Shown here: positions 50,477 through 59,269 of the stretch, piece after piece
Position numbering within the stretch: position 1 is the first letter of the stretch
Layout: each line of letters begins with the position of its first letter
Assembly (NCBI RefSeq): GCF_002210345.1
Contig: NZ_MWQI01000001.1
Location: forward strand, 992,001 to 1,056,000
Length of the DNA: 64,000 bases
Origin: Fibrobacter sp. UWB4
GTDB lineage: Bacteria > Fibrobacterota > Fibrobacteria > Fibrobacterales > Fibrobacteraceae
Direction: 5' to 3'
Program-made: the position numbers and the translations under genes
The notes under the pieces: model-generated
Databases searched by the model: none
What the model saw: the letters and a program-made list of their open reading frames with translations, nothing else
Told to the model about the DNA's origin: nothing

Positions 50477-50647
50477 ATGGCTTGTGCAAATTGCAAACTC
50501 CGCGCTCAATACGACAAAAACCCCAAGTCGCTGATTGGACGCATTTGGCGATTCCATATAAACTTTTGCCCAGGCTGGAAAAGCTATATCAAGAGCCTTT
50601 CCGAAGAAGAGCGCATCGCTGTCAAGGAAAAGTACAACTTAAAATAA
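50477..50647 (+). CDS. Small CxxC protein, 56 aa
   Basis: Start ATG 50477 (MACANCKLRAQYDKNPKSL), 7 bases after AAGGTG; the open frame before it is AT-rich leader. 56 residues. It has one CxxC (Cys 3 and 6), a further Cys in FCPGWKSYI, and many basic and aromatic residues (RIWRFHINFCPGWK). Short proteins of this kind are conserved but uncharacterised. A terminator hairpin follows. Confidence 0.65.
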   Translation: MACANCKLRAQYDKNPKSLIGRIWRFHINFCPGWKSYIKSLSEEERIAVKEKYNLK

Positions 50648-50655
50648 AAGAAAAA

Positions 50656-50679
50656 TGGCGGGCAATGCCCGCCACTTTT
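50656..50679 (+). terminator. Terminator after the CxxC protein gene
   Basis: TGGCGGG-CAATG-CCCGCCA followed by CTTTTA; preceded by A run. Confidence 0.7.
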
Positions 50680-50700
50680 AACTTTAAAGGATCCTTCTCT

Positions 50701-50798
50701 TCGCTCAAGTCCCAAACGTTAACTTCGATTATGTCAAAAAACATTGGACATTCTCTCGTCTTTCGTCTATAGCGAGCCTTGCGAGCGTTCTTTCGTCT
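50701..50798. repeat. Intergenic repeats downstream of prfB
   Basis: TTCGCTCAAGTCCCAAACG and CTCTCGTCTTTCGTCTATAG, related to the tract at 47720-47835. No gene. Confidence 0.5.
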
Positions 50799-50800
50799 AA

Positions 50801-51911
50801 TTACTGCTTATTCGCTTCGCTTGTGCTTAGCAAGTAAGCGTCGATGAACGGCTTGATCTTTCCGTCAAGTACGCCTGCGGTATCAGACGTTTCAACGCCT
50901 GTGCGGAGGTCCTTCACAAGCTGGTACGGCTGCAACACGTAGCTGCGGATCTGGCTACCCCATTCGACCTTCTTCTTCTCGGCCATGCGGGCATCGCGCT
51001 TCGCTTCTTCTTCCAAACGGTAGTGTTCTGCAACCATGGTCTTGAGCATCTTGTAGCAGGTTTCGCGGTTCTGGATCTGGCTGCGTTCCGTCTGGCAGCT
51101 CGCCATGATGCCTGTCGGCAAGTGGGTCATACGCACTGCGGAATCCGTCTTGTTGATGTACTGGCCGCCGGCACCGCTACTGCGGTACGTGTCCACGCGC
51201 ACTTCGGACATGTCAAGATCAAATTCCACGTCTTCGTGTTCGGGGTACAGATAAACGGCGGTAAAGCTTGTATGGCGGCGGGCGTTCGCATCGAATGGGC
51301 TGATTCGCACCAAACGATGAACACCAATTTCAGAACGGAGTAATCCGTAAGCGTTTTCGCAAGTGACTTCAATCGTTGCACTCTTGAGGCCAGCGTCTTC
51401 GGCTTCCTGGAAGTCCACCACCTTGAAGTCCATCTTTTCGCGTTCAAAGAAGTGCGTGTACATGCGGAAAAGCATAAGCGCCCAATCCTGGGACTCCGTG
51501 CCACCTGCACCCGGATGGATAGACATGAGGCATGCACAGGCATCGTCCGGGCCGTTCAGCATCTTCTTGAATTCCATCGCTTCGACTCTGGACTTGAGGT
51601 CTGCAATGTCGGATTCGAGCGTCGCCGTGAGATCGGCAGATTCCTCGTCCTTGCTCATTTCGTAAAGCTCGGCAAGGTCGTCGCACGTCTGGGAAACTTC
51701 TTTCCAGGAATCAATAAGACCCTTGAGGTTCCCAATCTTTTTCATCATCGCCTGCGCCTTTTCCTGATCGTTCCACAGGTTCGGGTCGCCAGAATCCTTT
51801 TCAAGGACGTAGAGTTCTTCGGTCTTTGCCTCTAAGTCAAAGATACCCCCAGAGTTTATCGATGCGGCTGCGCAACTCGATAAGCCCGGTGTGAGTAGTG
51901 TTGAATGCCAT
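50801..51911 (-). CDS. prfB: Peptide chain release factor 2 with programmed +1 frameshift
   Basis: Translation starts at ATG 51911 behind GAGG and runs 24 codons (MAFNTTHTGLIELRSRIDKL, then WGYL) to an in-frame TGA at 51839-51837. The site GGGGG-TAT-CTT-TGA-C (Shine-Dalgarno-like run plus slippery CTT and poor-context TGA) is the classical RF2 frameshift signal. After a +1 shift the frame continues LDLEAKTEELYVLEKDSGDP into the main domain. RF2 marks there: SPF anticodon-like tripeptide in RISPFDANA, and GAGGQYINKTDSAVR with the catalytic GGQ. About 369 residues in total. It ends translation at UGA and UAA. The signal gives autoregulation by RF2 level. Confidence 0.95.
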
Positions 51912-51939
51912 ATAAACCTCTATATATCAGCTAATTAAA

Positions 51940-52041
51940 AAAGAAGTGTCATCCTGAGTGCAGAACCGTAGGTCCGAAATCGAAGGATCCAAAAGATCCC
52001 TGGATTCTTCGACTTCGCTACGCTTCGCTCAGAATGACACG
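51940..52041. repeat. Interspersed inverted repeat upstream of prfB
   Basis: GTGTCATCCTGAGTGCAGAA, GAAGGATCC and the complementary GGATTCTTCGACTTCG, CGCTCAGAATGACAC: two arms forming a long hairpin. Same family as 12296, 31095 and 62219. Confidence 0.7.
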
Positions 52042-52059
52042 TACAAACAATTCGTGCTA

Positions 52060-53067
52060 TTACTTAGCAGCGCCGATTGCCTGAGGCGGTTCGTACTTCT
52101 TGTCGAGGTACTGGACCTTGTAAGTCTTGCCAAGTTCGTCGAGGTAAGCCTTGAGCTTAGCCTGGCGTTCCTGTTCGCGCTGTACACGCAAGATGTAGTC
52201 GATCTGGTGCTTGTAGCTATCAAACTTGCCGTCATTCTTTTCGGTAAGCATGAAGATAGACACGCCGTCATTTTCCGTAATGACTTCAGAGATTTCACCG
52301 ACCTTGATCTTGCCAACAGCCTTGGCAAAAGCAGCACTCTTGGACTTGGCGAGGAACTTGTTCATGATACCGCCAGTCTTCTTGGCTTCCTTATCGTCGC
52401 TATACATAGCGGCGAGCTGAGCAAACGTAGCCTTCTTGGAACGAACCTGGGCTGCAAGACCCTTTAACATGTCCTTGGCATCGCTGATTTCCTGAGCGCT
52501 CTTACCCTTGGTAGAGATGAAGATGCGAGCACCGCTAATGGTATCGTTGATTGCAACCTTGGACTGATTGAGCTGCCAGAAAGCCTTGAGATCTTCTTCG
52601 GTCGGATCCTTCGGATACGGAACCTTCTTTTCGAGAATCTGTTCGCTCTTGAGCTGATCTTCAATCTTGGACTTGAACTGAGCCATCGTCGTGTTGGACT
52701 TCTTGAGTTCCTTCTGGAAGGCTTCTTCGCTCGGGAACTGCTTCTTGAAGAGGTTGGTCAAGCTATCGACCTTACCGGCAGACACCTTGATCCCCATCTT
52801 CTTAGCTTCGAGCTTGATGAGTTCCTGACCCACAAGATTATCTACAACTGCATAGCGAAGTTGAGTCATCATTTCGTCAGTCAACTTCTGGCCCGGAGCT
52901 TGCTGTTGGCCAAGCATCGTTGCAAGGCTGTCGATCTTACCAGCAGAAATACCCGTCTTTTCGACGCGGATGACGTCGAGACTTTTCGAATTCATCAACT
53001 GAGCAGAGGCAATGCCAGCCGTCAAAAGAACAGCGGCTGCACCACGAGAAATGAGTTTAAGAGACAT
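52060..53067 (-). CDS. Periplasmic parvulin-type peptidyl-prolyl isomerase (SurA-like)
   Basis: A 335-residue protein with signal peptide (SRGAAAVLLTAGIASAQ). The N-terminal helical SurA-like part (about 25-165) contains VVDNLVGQELIKLEAKKMGI and KKQFPSEEAFQKELKKSN. A parvulin-like domain (about 175-285) has GARIFISTKGKSAQEI, FAQLAAMYSDDKEAKKTGGI, FAKAVGKIKVGEISEVI and DGVSIFML. These are typical of SurA/PrsA chaperones for outer-membrane proteins; fits a genome with many barrels. Monocistronic. Confidence 0.85.
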   Translation of the reverse strand: MSLKLISRGAAAVLLTAGIASAQLMNSKSLDVIRVEKTGISAGKIDSLATMLGQQQAPGQKLTDEMMTQLRYAVVDNLVGQELIKLEAKKMGIKVSAGKVDSLTNLFKKQFPSEEAFQKELKKSNTTMAQFKSKIEDQLKSEQILEKKVPYPKDPTEEDLKAFWQLNQSKVAINDTISGARIFISTKGKSAQEISDAKDMLKGLAAQVRSKKATFAQLAAMYSDDKEAKKTGGIMNKFLAKSKSAAFAKAVGKIKVGEISEVITENDGVSIFMLTEKNDGKFDSYKHQIDYILRVQREQERQAKLKAYLDELGKTYKVQYLDKKYEPPQAIGAAK

Positions 53068-53227
53068 TATTTATCCTTTTATTAAAAAATCAAGGGTTAT
53101 AAAAATTCAAGGGTTAATATAGAAAACTTACAACAAGCAAAAGCTCCCCCTATGTGATTTTACGCAAACAAAACAATGTTCTTACAAAAAATTGAAGTTA
53201 TCACTCGTTTTTGCTAAATTATTGCAC

Positions 53228-54094
53228 ATGAACAAGATTAAAGTATACACGTTGCAAGGCAAATGGACCGGGGATTTCGATTCCAATAACAAGTGGTACA
53301 AGGACGAAGCGCTCAAGCTCAAGGGCAAAAACATCGATTTGCTCGTCCTCCCCGAACTTTTCCACACTCCGTACTTTCCGTTCGAAGAAAACGCTGACTT
53401 TTTCGACTTGGCGATTGAAAAGGATCACCCGATTGTCGCCGAATGGCAAGCAATTGCAAAGGAACTGAACGCCGTTGTCGTGTTTCCGTTCTTCGAAAAG
53501 CGCGCCCGTGGTATTTACCACAACTCGGCTTTCGTATTTGAACGCGACGGAAGCATCGCAGGGCTTTACCGCAAGAGCCACATTCCCGATGATCCCGCCT
53601 TCTACGAAAAGTATTACTTTATTCCAGGTGACACCGGCTTTGAGCCGATCAAGACTAGCGCAGGGACGCTCGGTGTGCTTATTTGCTGGGACCAGTGGTT
53701 CCCCGAAGCAGCCCGCATCATGAGCCTCAAGGGTGCCGACGTGCTCATCTACCCGACTGCTATTGGCTGGATGGATTCTGAACCCAAGGAAATTTACCCG
53801 CGACAGCAGGATAGCTGGATGACGGTCATGCGCGGACACGCGATTGCTAACCGCACATTCGTGATTGCAGCAAACCGCTCGGGCGTCGAAGGACACCTCA
53901 CGTTCTGGGGCACAAGCTTTGTTGCCGCACCGGACGGATACATCTTGCAAAAGTGCGATCCTGAATTCTTAGGTGCAAGCTATGTCGAACTCGACCTTGC
54001 CGAAACCGAAGAAAATCGCCGCTGGTGGCCGCATTTCCGCGACAGACGCGTGGACTTGTACAAGGACATTTTGAAGATTTGGGCAGAGAAGTAG
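53228..54094 (+). CDS. aguB: N-carbamoylputrescine amidase
   Basis: Start ATG 53228 (MNKIKVYTLQGKWTGDF); an in-frame ATG at 53192 gives a non-family extension. There is no clear Shine-Dalgarno site. 288 residues of the nitrilase superfamily. Catalytic Glu in LVLPELFHTPYFP, Lys in GLYRKSHIPDDPAFYEKYYF and Cys in GVLICWDQWFPEAARIM (about residue 155) are intact. YPTAIGWMDSEPKEI and WWPHFRDRRVDLY match AguB. It splits N-carbamoylputrescine to putrescine, CO2 and ammonia. Its pathway partner aguA is next, 154 bases on. Confidence 0.92.
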   Translation: MNKIKVYTLQGKWTGDFDSNNKWYKDEALKLKGKNIDLLVLPELFHTPYFPFEENADFFDLAIEKDHPIVAEWQAIAKELNAVVVFPFFEKRARGIYHNSAFVFERDGSIAGLYRKSHIPDDPAFYEKYYFIPGDTGFEPIKTSAGTLGVLICWDQWFPEAARIMSLKGADVLIYPTAIGWMDSEPKEIYPRQQDSWMTVMRGHAIANRTFVIAANRSGVEGHLTFWGTSFVAAPDGYILQKCDPEFLGASYVELDLAETEENRRWWPHFRDRRVDLYKDILKIWAEK

Positions 54095-54239
54095 TTACTA
54101 AGCGCCTACGGCGCAGTTACTAGTTAATAGTTACTAGATATTGCTATATAATCACTTCTTGCAACTCAGAACTATAAACTAAAAAATAGTTGCAAAGCAA
54201 CCTAGTAACTAGTAACTTAGAACTAGAAACTAGACCTTT
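54095..54239. repeat. TAGTTACTAGT-type repeat between aguB and aguA
   Basis: Units GTAGTTACTA, GCGCC-TAC-GGCGC hairpin (54102-54114), ACTAGTTAATAGTTACTAGA and CTAGTAACTAGTAACTTAG. Non-coding; same family as 19731 and 20402. Confidence 0.65.
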
Positions 54240-54248
54240 ATCTATCAC

Positions 54249-55286
54249 ATGGAATTTTTTATGACAACAAAAAAATCTGTACGTTATCCGGCGGAATGGG
54301 AAAAGCAGAGTGCCACGTGGCTTGCTTTCCCGCACAACAAGACGAACTGGTATGGTGAACGCGGCATCAACATCCGCAAGTTCTATGTAGAACTTATCCG
54401 TAACATCACGGAATTCCAGCCGGTGAATCTGTTGCTTCCCGCCAAGAACTTCTTGACCGACGAAGAAAAAGCGGCACTCGTAAACCGCCCGTTCCCGGTG
54501 AACTTTATTGTCATCAAGACAAACGACATCTGGATTCGCGACTACGGTCCGTTCTTTATGAAGAAGGGCGACAAGAAAGTCGTCACGGAAACGCAGTTTA
54601 ACGCCTGGGGCGCCAAGTTCCCGCCATGGGGACTCGACAACGCCATTCCGCAGAAGATTGCCGAAAAGCAAGGACTCCCGCTCAACGAAAGCGTTCCGTT
54701 CATTTTTGAAGGCGGCGCTATCGAAGTCAACGGCGACGGTCTCGGCATCACGACTGAAGATTGCCTCGTTGGTAAGAACCGCAATGACGAGAAGGATTTG
54801 AAGAAAGTCGTGAAGGCCCTCTGCAAGGCTTTCGGCCTCAAGGAAATGCTCGTGCTCCCGCACGGATTGCATGGAGACCACACGGACGGCCATATCGATA
54901 ACGTTGCTCGCTTTGTCGAAAAAGACAGAGTCGTCATGTGCATGACGGACAACAAGCGCTCCCCCAACTACGCGATATTGACCGAAGCCAAGCAGTTCAT
55001 CGAAAGCTGGCTCAAGGAACATTACGAAACCGCCAAGGTCGATACGCTCCCGCTCCCGCCGCAACGTGTGCTCGATGACGGACAAATTCTCCCGGCATCG
55101 TACATGAACTACATCTACGTGAACGGAGGCCTCATCTTCCCGAAATACAAGTGTCCAAACGATGCGAAAGCCAAGAAGTATTTCGAGAGCGTGTACCCAG
55201 ATCGCAAAGTGATTGGCATTGATTGCCGCACCGTGATCGAAGAAGGTGGCAGCCTCCACTGCATGAGCAAGCACGAAAGTGAATAA
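54249..55286 (+). CDS. aguA: Agmatine deiminase
   Basis: A 345-residue enzyme (ATG 54249 or 54261, MTTKKSVRYPAEWEKQ) of the guanidino-group-modifying family. RYPAEWEKQSATWLAFPHNK at the N-terminus, TNDIWIRDYGPFFM, FEGGAIEVNGDG, GLHGDHTDGHIDNVARF (catalytic His) and the C-terminal nucleophile Cys in EGGSLHCMSKH (about 339) are all present. It turns agmatine into N-carbamoylputrescine, the AguB substrate, giving a complete two-step route to putrescine. Confidence 0.95.
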   Translation: MEFFMTTKKSVRYPAEWEKQSATWLAFPHNKTNWYGERGINIRKFYVELIRNITEFQPVNLLLPAKNFLTDEEKAALVNRPFPVNFIVIKTNDIWIRDYGPFFMKKGDKKVVTETQFNAWGAKFPPWGLDNAIPQKIAEKQGLPLNESVPFIFEGGAIEVNGDGLGITTEDCLVGKNRNDEKDLKKVVKALCKAFGLKEMLVLPHGLHGDHTDGHIDNVARFVEKDRVVMCMTDNKRSPNYAILTEAKQFIESWLKEHYETAKVDTLPLPPQRVLDDGQILPASYMNYIYVNGGLIFPKYKCPNDAKAKKYFESVYPDRKVIGIDCRTVIEEGGSLHCMSKHESE

Positions 55287-55367
55287 AGTAGGAAGTTAGA
55301 AGTAGACAGTTAGAAGGGAATGCAAAAAAAATTCTTCCTACTTCCTACTACTGTCTACCGCCTACTT
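55287..55367. repeat. GTAGGAAG/CTTCCTAC repeat after aguA
   Basis: AGTAGGAAGTTAGAAGTAGA, then CTTCCTACTTCCTACTACTG and TCTACCGCCTAC. The two halves are partly complementary, like 281-356. Confidence 0.65.
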
Positions 55368-55405
55368 TTCTTGTTTTCGTGACGTGTTTTTGCTAGTTTA
55401 TTTAT

Positions 55406-56710
55406 ATGCTCTTTTCTTTTGACGCACGAATATATTTTGTACGCACGTTGCCAGTTATTCTCTTTATGTCTTGCTTAGGATTTGCAGAAACAACTGAGAA
55501 TGACGTTTGCGATTTTGACGATTCCCTCGCCGTCCTGTTAACCAGAAGCGTCCAATCTCATACCAGCCATAGCGAAGTTCTCGATTACATCCTGCAAAAC
55601 AGTCTCTCCGTAAACCATGTAGAGTGCAAGGACGAATACAAAGTCCAAGCCATTTCGGCAAAAGTGAAGGGCCTGTTCAACACAAGCAAAACAGCCAAGA
55701 ATGTTAAAGTAGACGATATCGTCTACACAAAATACGAGCATTTTTCAGGCAAAGAAGAGGACGGCAAAACTCTTTCTGACGAAGACAATGCGGCGTTCAA
55801 CATCGTCTTGGATTGCATCATCGCCAAATACGACAAGCATTTCGCAAACGTCAAGCGCAACATGCTCACGGTGGCCCTTAGCAGGAAAAATTCCGTTTAC
55901 GGATTCGATTCCAAACTAGACGCGTTGCTCGACGAACTGCAAATATCCAGAATATCGATGATTGAAGGTATATCAAAATCCGCACTCCGATGGCAATGCG
56001 AACGCTCGTGGGCCAGATTATGGATTCAAGATGATGTTCCCTCTTTAAAAAAGTACAACGAGAACAACTATGAATGGCTACAAACAACTTCTCGGAATTT
56101 CATAAAACAATACCCGGAAAGTCCATATACGCCCGTTTTACAAGCCCTAATTAACGACTCGTTAATGCAGTCTCTTGTAAACAACGAAGAAAAACTCGAC
56201 ATCCAGCTTTATGAAGAAGACAATAGGCATCTAGCATTCGGGCTTGGATTTTTAATCGGGAAACCGTTGTTGGGAGCAGGTCTAGAAGCTGAAAAAACAA
56301 CATTTTCTGCCGGTATAGCACAAGGTCGATTGCAGATTATGCGTTTCGTAGCGCAAGTGCAATGCGACATGTATTTCAACAGTAAAGCGTCAGCCGTCGG
56401 GCTAAACGGGCTTTTTGGATACAACCTCGAATTTGGCGATTACGGATTGGATTTGCTAACAGGAATCGGCATACAACAGTTTTTGGAAGATAAAGATTCC
56501 ACCGTTTACAAAGCCTATTCATTCGGTTTGCAGGGCTACAAGAGAATCTTTTTTACGGGATTAGGTGCAATCACTCCCCAGATTCAATGGACTTTGAAAA
56601 CATTCAAATACAAATCTCCCGAAACAAGCCGCAGGAGACGAGTCTATATCAACCAGTTCTATATAGGCGCAATCCTTGATTTCGTCATACCATTTTCTGA
56701 AATACATTAA
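55406..56710 (+). CDS. Exported protein of unknown function, tandem paralogue 1
   Basis: A 434-residue protein with signal-like N-terminus (FVRTLPVILFMSCLGFAE). The first 250 residues are helical and contain paired motifs shared with the next gene: VCDFDDSLAVLL, then SDEDNAAFNIVLDCIIAKYD, a helix with RWQCERSWARLWIQDD, and a FIKQYPESPYTPVL stretch like a TPR end. The last 170 residues are beta-rich (LAFGLGFLIGKPLLGAG, GRLQIMRFVAQVQCDMYF, FGYNLEFGDYGLDLLTGIGI), suggesting a membrane barrel or barrel-like fold. I do not recognise the family. It is followed 15 bases later by its paralogue. Confidence 0.72.
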   Translation: MLFSFDARIYFVRTLPVILFMSCLGFAETTENDVCDFDDSLAVLLTRSVQSHTSHSEVLDYILQNSLSVNHVECKDEYKVQAISAKVKGLFNTSKTAKNVKVDDIVYTKYEHFSGKEEDGKTLSDEDNAAFNIVLDCIIAKYDKHFANVKRNMLTVALSRKNSVYGFDSKLDALLDELQISRISMIEGISKSALRWQCERSWARLWIQDDVPSLKKYNENNYEWLQTTSRNFIKQYPESPYTPVLQALINDSLMQSLVNNEEKLDIQLYEEDNRHLAFGLGFLIGKPLLGAGLEAEKTTFSAGIAQGRLQIMRFVAQVQCDMYFNSKASAVGLNGLFGYNLEFGDYGLDLLTGIGIQQFLEDKDSTVYKAYSFGLQGYKRIFFTGLGAITPQIQWTLKTFKYKSPETSRRRRVYINQFYIGAILDFVIPFSEIH

Positions 56711-56725
56711 TAGAGAATTAAGAAT

Positions 56726-58024
56726 ATGCACCGATTGAGTTTCATTTTTCTCCTGATTTTATCGACTTGCAGCCTGATTTGCCATGCCGAAGAAATTGAC
56801 GCCTGTGAATTTGACCAATACGTCCTTGGAATGCTTAATGAAAATGCCGTTTCGGACAATTCCTCAAGGCATCTAGAATTGCTGGATTTCATCGCCGAAC
56901 ATGGACACAAGACGAATGCAGAAATCTGCGCCGATAAAGGACAACGCGAGAAACTGATCCGAATCGCCTATACACTTTATGACGAAAAAAAAGGCGACAA
57001 CGAATTTAAAAACGTTTATCCAAAATACGCTTTTTTCGCAGGTCAAGAAGAAGAAGGCAGAATCGCGACAAACGAAGACAATACGATGTACAACCTGCTT
57101 TTGGACTACATGATCGCAAAATACGACAACCAGTACGCTTTTCAGAAAAAAGAAATGCTGAAAAAAAATCCAGACGGTTCAAAGATTCTCGCATCCAGTA
57201 TCGCCCAGAAACTCTTTACTGCCGAAAGGCTCATGAATATTGCTACCAGTTTGGCCAAAAGCACGTCCGAACTGGCTTTGGACCTGTCTACATCTTGGGC
57301 GGAGCTATGGTTCCAGGACGAAAGCCCGCTAGGACACCACGAAAAATTTGATTACGACTACTCATGGATATTGAACACTCGCGACAAGTTCTTGCAAAAA
57401 TACCCCAACAGCCGTTACAAGACTGCCATTATGGCAATCATGGACGACAACATTTCTAACCAATTTACTCAATACGACAGGAACGACAGCTACTTCAGTT
57501 TCGGCTTTGGATTTTCTTTAGGGAAATCCTTAAAAAGTTCCTCGTTAAAGAAAGTAGGTGAAACCTTTACAGCAGGGTTTCCTGAAGGACGTTTGCAAAT
57601 TCACAATTTTGTTATCCAATTCCAGAATGACCTTTTCGTTGCTAAAAAGGCGTCTCCCAGTTTTGACTTGTTCTTGGGATACTCTTTTGATTTCTACAAA
57701 TTCAGAGCCGATGTCATGGGCGGCATTGGATTAACATCGTTCAGCTTTGATAATGATACGACAAACAACATGTCGTTCTTTGGAAGCGCTCAGATAGTCA
57801 AAAAGCTCCCTGTGGGCGACATACTCTATCTTTCTCCCAAATTTCAATGGATTGTAAAGGGAGTCCGTTTTGACGATCCGTTTTCCAACCGCAAACGCTG
57901 GGGCTTAATCAATCATTTTCTATTCGGACTAATTTTCGAAGCCCAAATGCCGTTGTCAAAGTTGAACACCAAGGACAGCGGCAAAAATCACGACCTCATC
58001 CGAAGAACAAGCATCCGAATATAG
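56726..58024 (+). CDS. Exported protein of unknown function, tandem paralogue 2
   Basis: A 432-residue protein with signal peptide (FIFLLILSTCSLICHAE). It has the same layout as its neighbour: ACEFDQYVLGML, TNEDNTMYNLLLDYMIAKYD, LSTSWAELWFQDESP, FLQKYPNSRYKTAIMAIMDD, then a beta-rich C-terminal half (YFSFGFGFSLGKSL, GRLQIHNFVIQFQNDLFV, LFLGYSFDFYKFRADVMGGI). Both have a Cys-x-Phe-Asp near the mature N-terminus and a second conserved Cys (ECKD/EICADK). The paralogues probably arose by tandem duplication and may work as a pair in the outer membrane. Function unknown. Confidence 0.72.
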   Translation: MHRLSFIFLLILSTCSLICHAEEIDACEFDQYVLGMLNENAVSDNSSRHLELLDFIAEHGHKTNAEICADKGQREKLIRIAYTLYDEKKGDNEFKNVYPKYAFFAGQEEEGRIATNEDNTMYNLLLDYMIAKYDNQYAFQKKEMLKKNPDGSKILASSIAQKLFTAERLMNIATSLAKSTSELALDLSTSWAELWFQDESPLGHHEKFDYDYSWILNTRDKFLQKYPNSRYKTAIMAIMDDNISNQFTQYDRNDSYFSFGFGFSLGKSLKSSSLKKVGETFTAGFPEGRLQIHNFVIQFQNDLFVAKKASPSFDLFLGYSFDFYKFRADVMGGIGLTSFSFDNDTTNNMSFFGSAQIVKKLPVGDILYLSPKFQWIVKGVRFDDPFSNRKRWGLINHFLFGLIFEAQMPLSKLNTKDSGKNHDLIRRTSIRI

Positions 58025-58043
58025 AAGAAAGCGCTACTAAAAA

Positions 58044-58077
58044 ATTCTTCCTACTTCCTACCGCCTACCGTCTACTA
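58044..58077. repeat. CTTCCTAC/CCGTCTAC repeat
   Basis: ATTCTTCCTACTTCCTACCG then CCTACCGTCTACTATTC, overlapping the end of the RNase HI gene, whose last codons therefore come from the repeat. Same type as 281-356 and 55287-55367. Confidence 0.6.
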
Positions 58078-58655
58078 TTCTTCGCCTTCGCGATTGCTTC
58101 TTTTGCTAATTTATCTACAAGTTCATTCCACTTGACGCCAGTATGGGCGGCGACCTTTTCGAACTGCACTCGGTTGAGATAAGGTTTTGCAGCCGCCACA
58201 TACATCTTCGCGATGTTGCTCTTGGCCTGCCATTCGCCCTTTGCCCAACGCGCAATGCCTTCGTAGTCATGGCAGATGACGCCCTTCATATCGTGCGCGT
58301 CTAGCCATTTCATCGCCTGGAACGAAGCCATCACTTCCCCATCGATATTGCGGCTTTCAGCATCGAATGCCGTAATTCCCGAGCCACGGGCAAGTTCCTT
58401 GTCGTCTTCAGTTACAACAAACGCCCAGCCGGCAGGGCCAAATCCCGGCGAAAACGAACCATCGACAAAAACACGGATCCCATCGGGCGCAGGAGCCTCC
58501 ATTCCGTCGAGCCAAGCCTCCGCTTCTTCGCGGGAACCGAAGGATTTGAACAAAACACCTTTAACCCCATGCGTGAGCTTAAGGCATTCATCCCACGTGG
58601 TTACAATTTTCTTTTCATTTTCGCTTTTTACGGCATAGAACTTCTGTTTAGGCAT
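58065..58655 (-). CDS. rnhA: Ribonuclease HI with N-terminal RNA/DNA-hybrid-binding domain
   Basis: A 196-residue protein. The N-terminal domain (1-55) has KFYAVKSENEKKIVTTWDEC, VKGVLFKSFGSREEAEAWL, the pattern of the caulimovirus-type hybrid-binding domain. The RNase H domain (about 60-190) has the four acidic residues: Asp in IRVFVDGSFS, Glu in NIDGEVMASFQAM, Asp in ICHDYEGIARW and the final Asp in KWNELVDKLAKEA, with the His in VAAHTGVKWN. It removes RNA from RNA-DNA hybrids. Its final Asn-Ser-Arg-Arg codons lie in a repeat. Confidence 0.92.
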   Translation of the reverse strand: MPKQKFYAVKSENEKKIVTTWDECLKLTHGVKGVLFKSFGSREEAEAWLDGMEAPAPDGIRVFVDGSFSPGFGPAGWAFVVTEDDKELARGSGITAFDAESRNIDGEVMASFQAMKWLDAHDMKGVICHDYEGIARWAKGEWQAKSNIAKMYVAAAKPYLNRVQFEKVAAHTGVKWNELVDKLAKEAIAKAKNSRR

Positions 58656-58700
58656 GGCGCAAATTTATATATTTTTGTCGAATTTAAATTAGGAGTTCAA

Positions 58701-59267
58701 TTGTTTTCTTCACGGTACTTCGCCGATAGCAAGAAATATTTTGCCATGCGCTTACTTTGCAAGCCATTACTGTATCGATGGTTTGCGTATAAGGCGCGGA
58801 AAACAAGGAGTTCCAAGACATTTTCATTCCCCAAATGCCTGCAAGACCATGAAAAGACTGTGTTCTTCATGCCAGAAGAGAAGGAAATCGCAAAGATTAT
58901 CCTGAACGAACTTCCCGAAGAAAGCCTAAAAAAAATCCTGTTCATCGCACATGGCGATCTAGAGATTCTTTTTTCAAAGAAATCAGCTCAAGTATCTTAC
59001 TACACAGACAAGGGATGCAGATACGGCGAAACGAATTTTGAAAAACTTGAATACCAAGTCAAAACATACGCCCCAGTCGCTTGCGTCTATCCAGGCCCTT
59101 ACAAGCCACAATTTTTATACCTAGCCCTGATCAGCGGCGCTACTTGTCGAGTCGGTTTTGAATGCGTCAAGGAGTACCCATTCTTAAACGTGAGTCTCCA
59201 CCAGCTTAAAACGATTTCGCCAGCCAAGATGATCGCTCGCTATTTTATAAAGGGTAAAAAAGGCTAG
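58701..59267 (+). CDS. Uncharacterised protein, weak GT9-like pattern
   Basis: The start is set at TTG 58701, because AGGAG lies 5 bases upstream; the open frame further up overlaps rnhA on the other strand and has no ribosome site. ATG 58746 is an alternative. 188 residues. Basic N-terminus, FFMPEEKEIAKIILNELPEE, then ILFIAHGDLEILF, VACVYPGPYKPQFLYLALIS and GATCRVGFECVKEYPFLNVS. The last part resembles the middle of ADP-heptose/glycosyltransferase family 9 proteins (G-x-x-x-R-V-G-F, LN), but key catalytic parts are missing. It is followed 2 bases later by the PHP gene. Confidence 0.55.
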   Translation: MFSSRYFADSKKYFAMRLLCKPLLYRWFAYKARKTRSSKTFSFPKCLQDHEKTVFFMPEEKEIAKIILNELPEESLKKILFIAHGDLEILFSKKSAQVSYYTDKGCRYGETNFEKLEYQVKTYAPVACVYPGPYKPQFLYLALISGATCRVGFECVKEYPFLNVSLHQLKTISPAKMIARYFIKGKKG

Positions 59268-59269
59268 CC

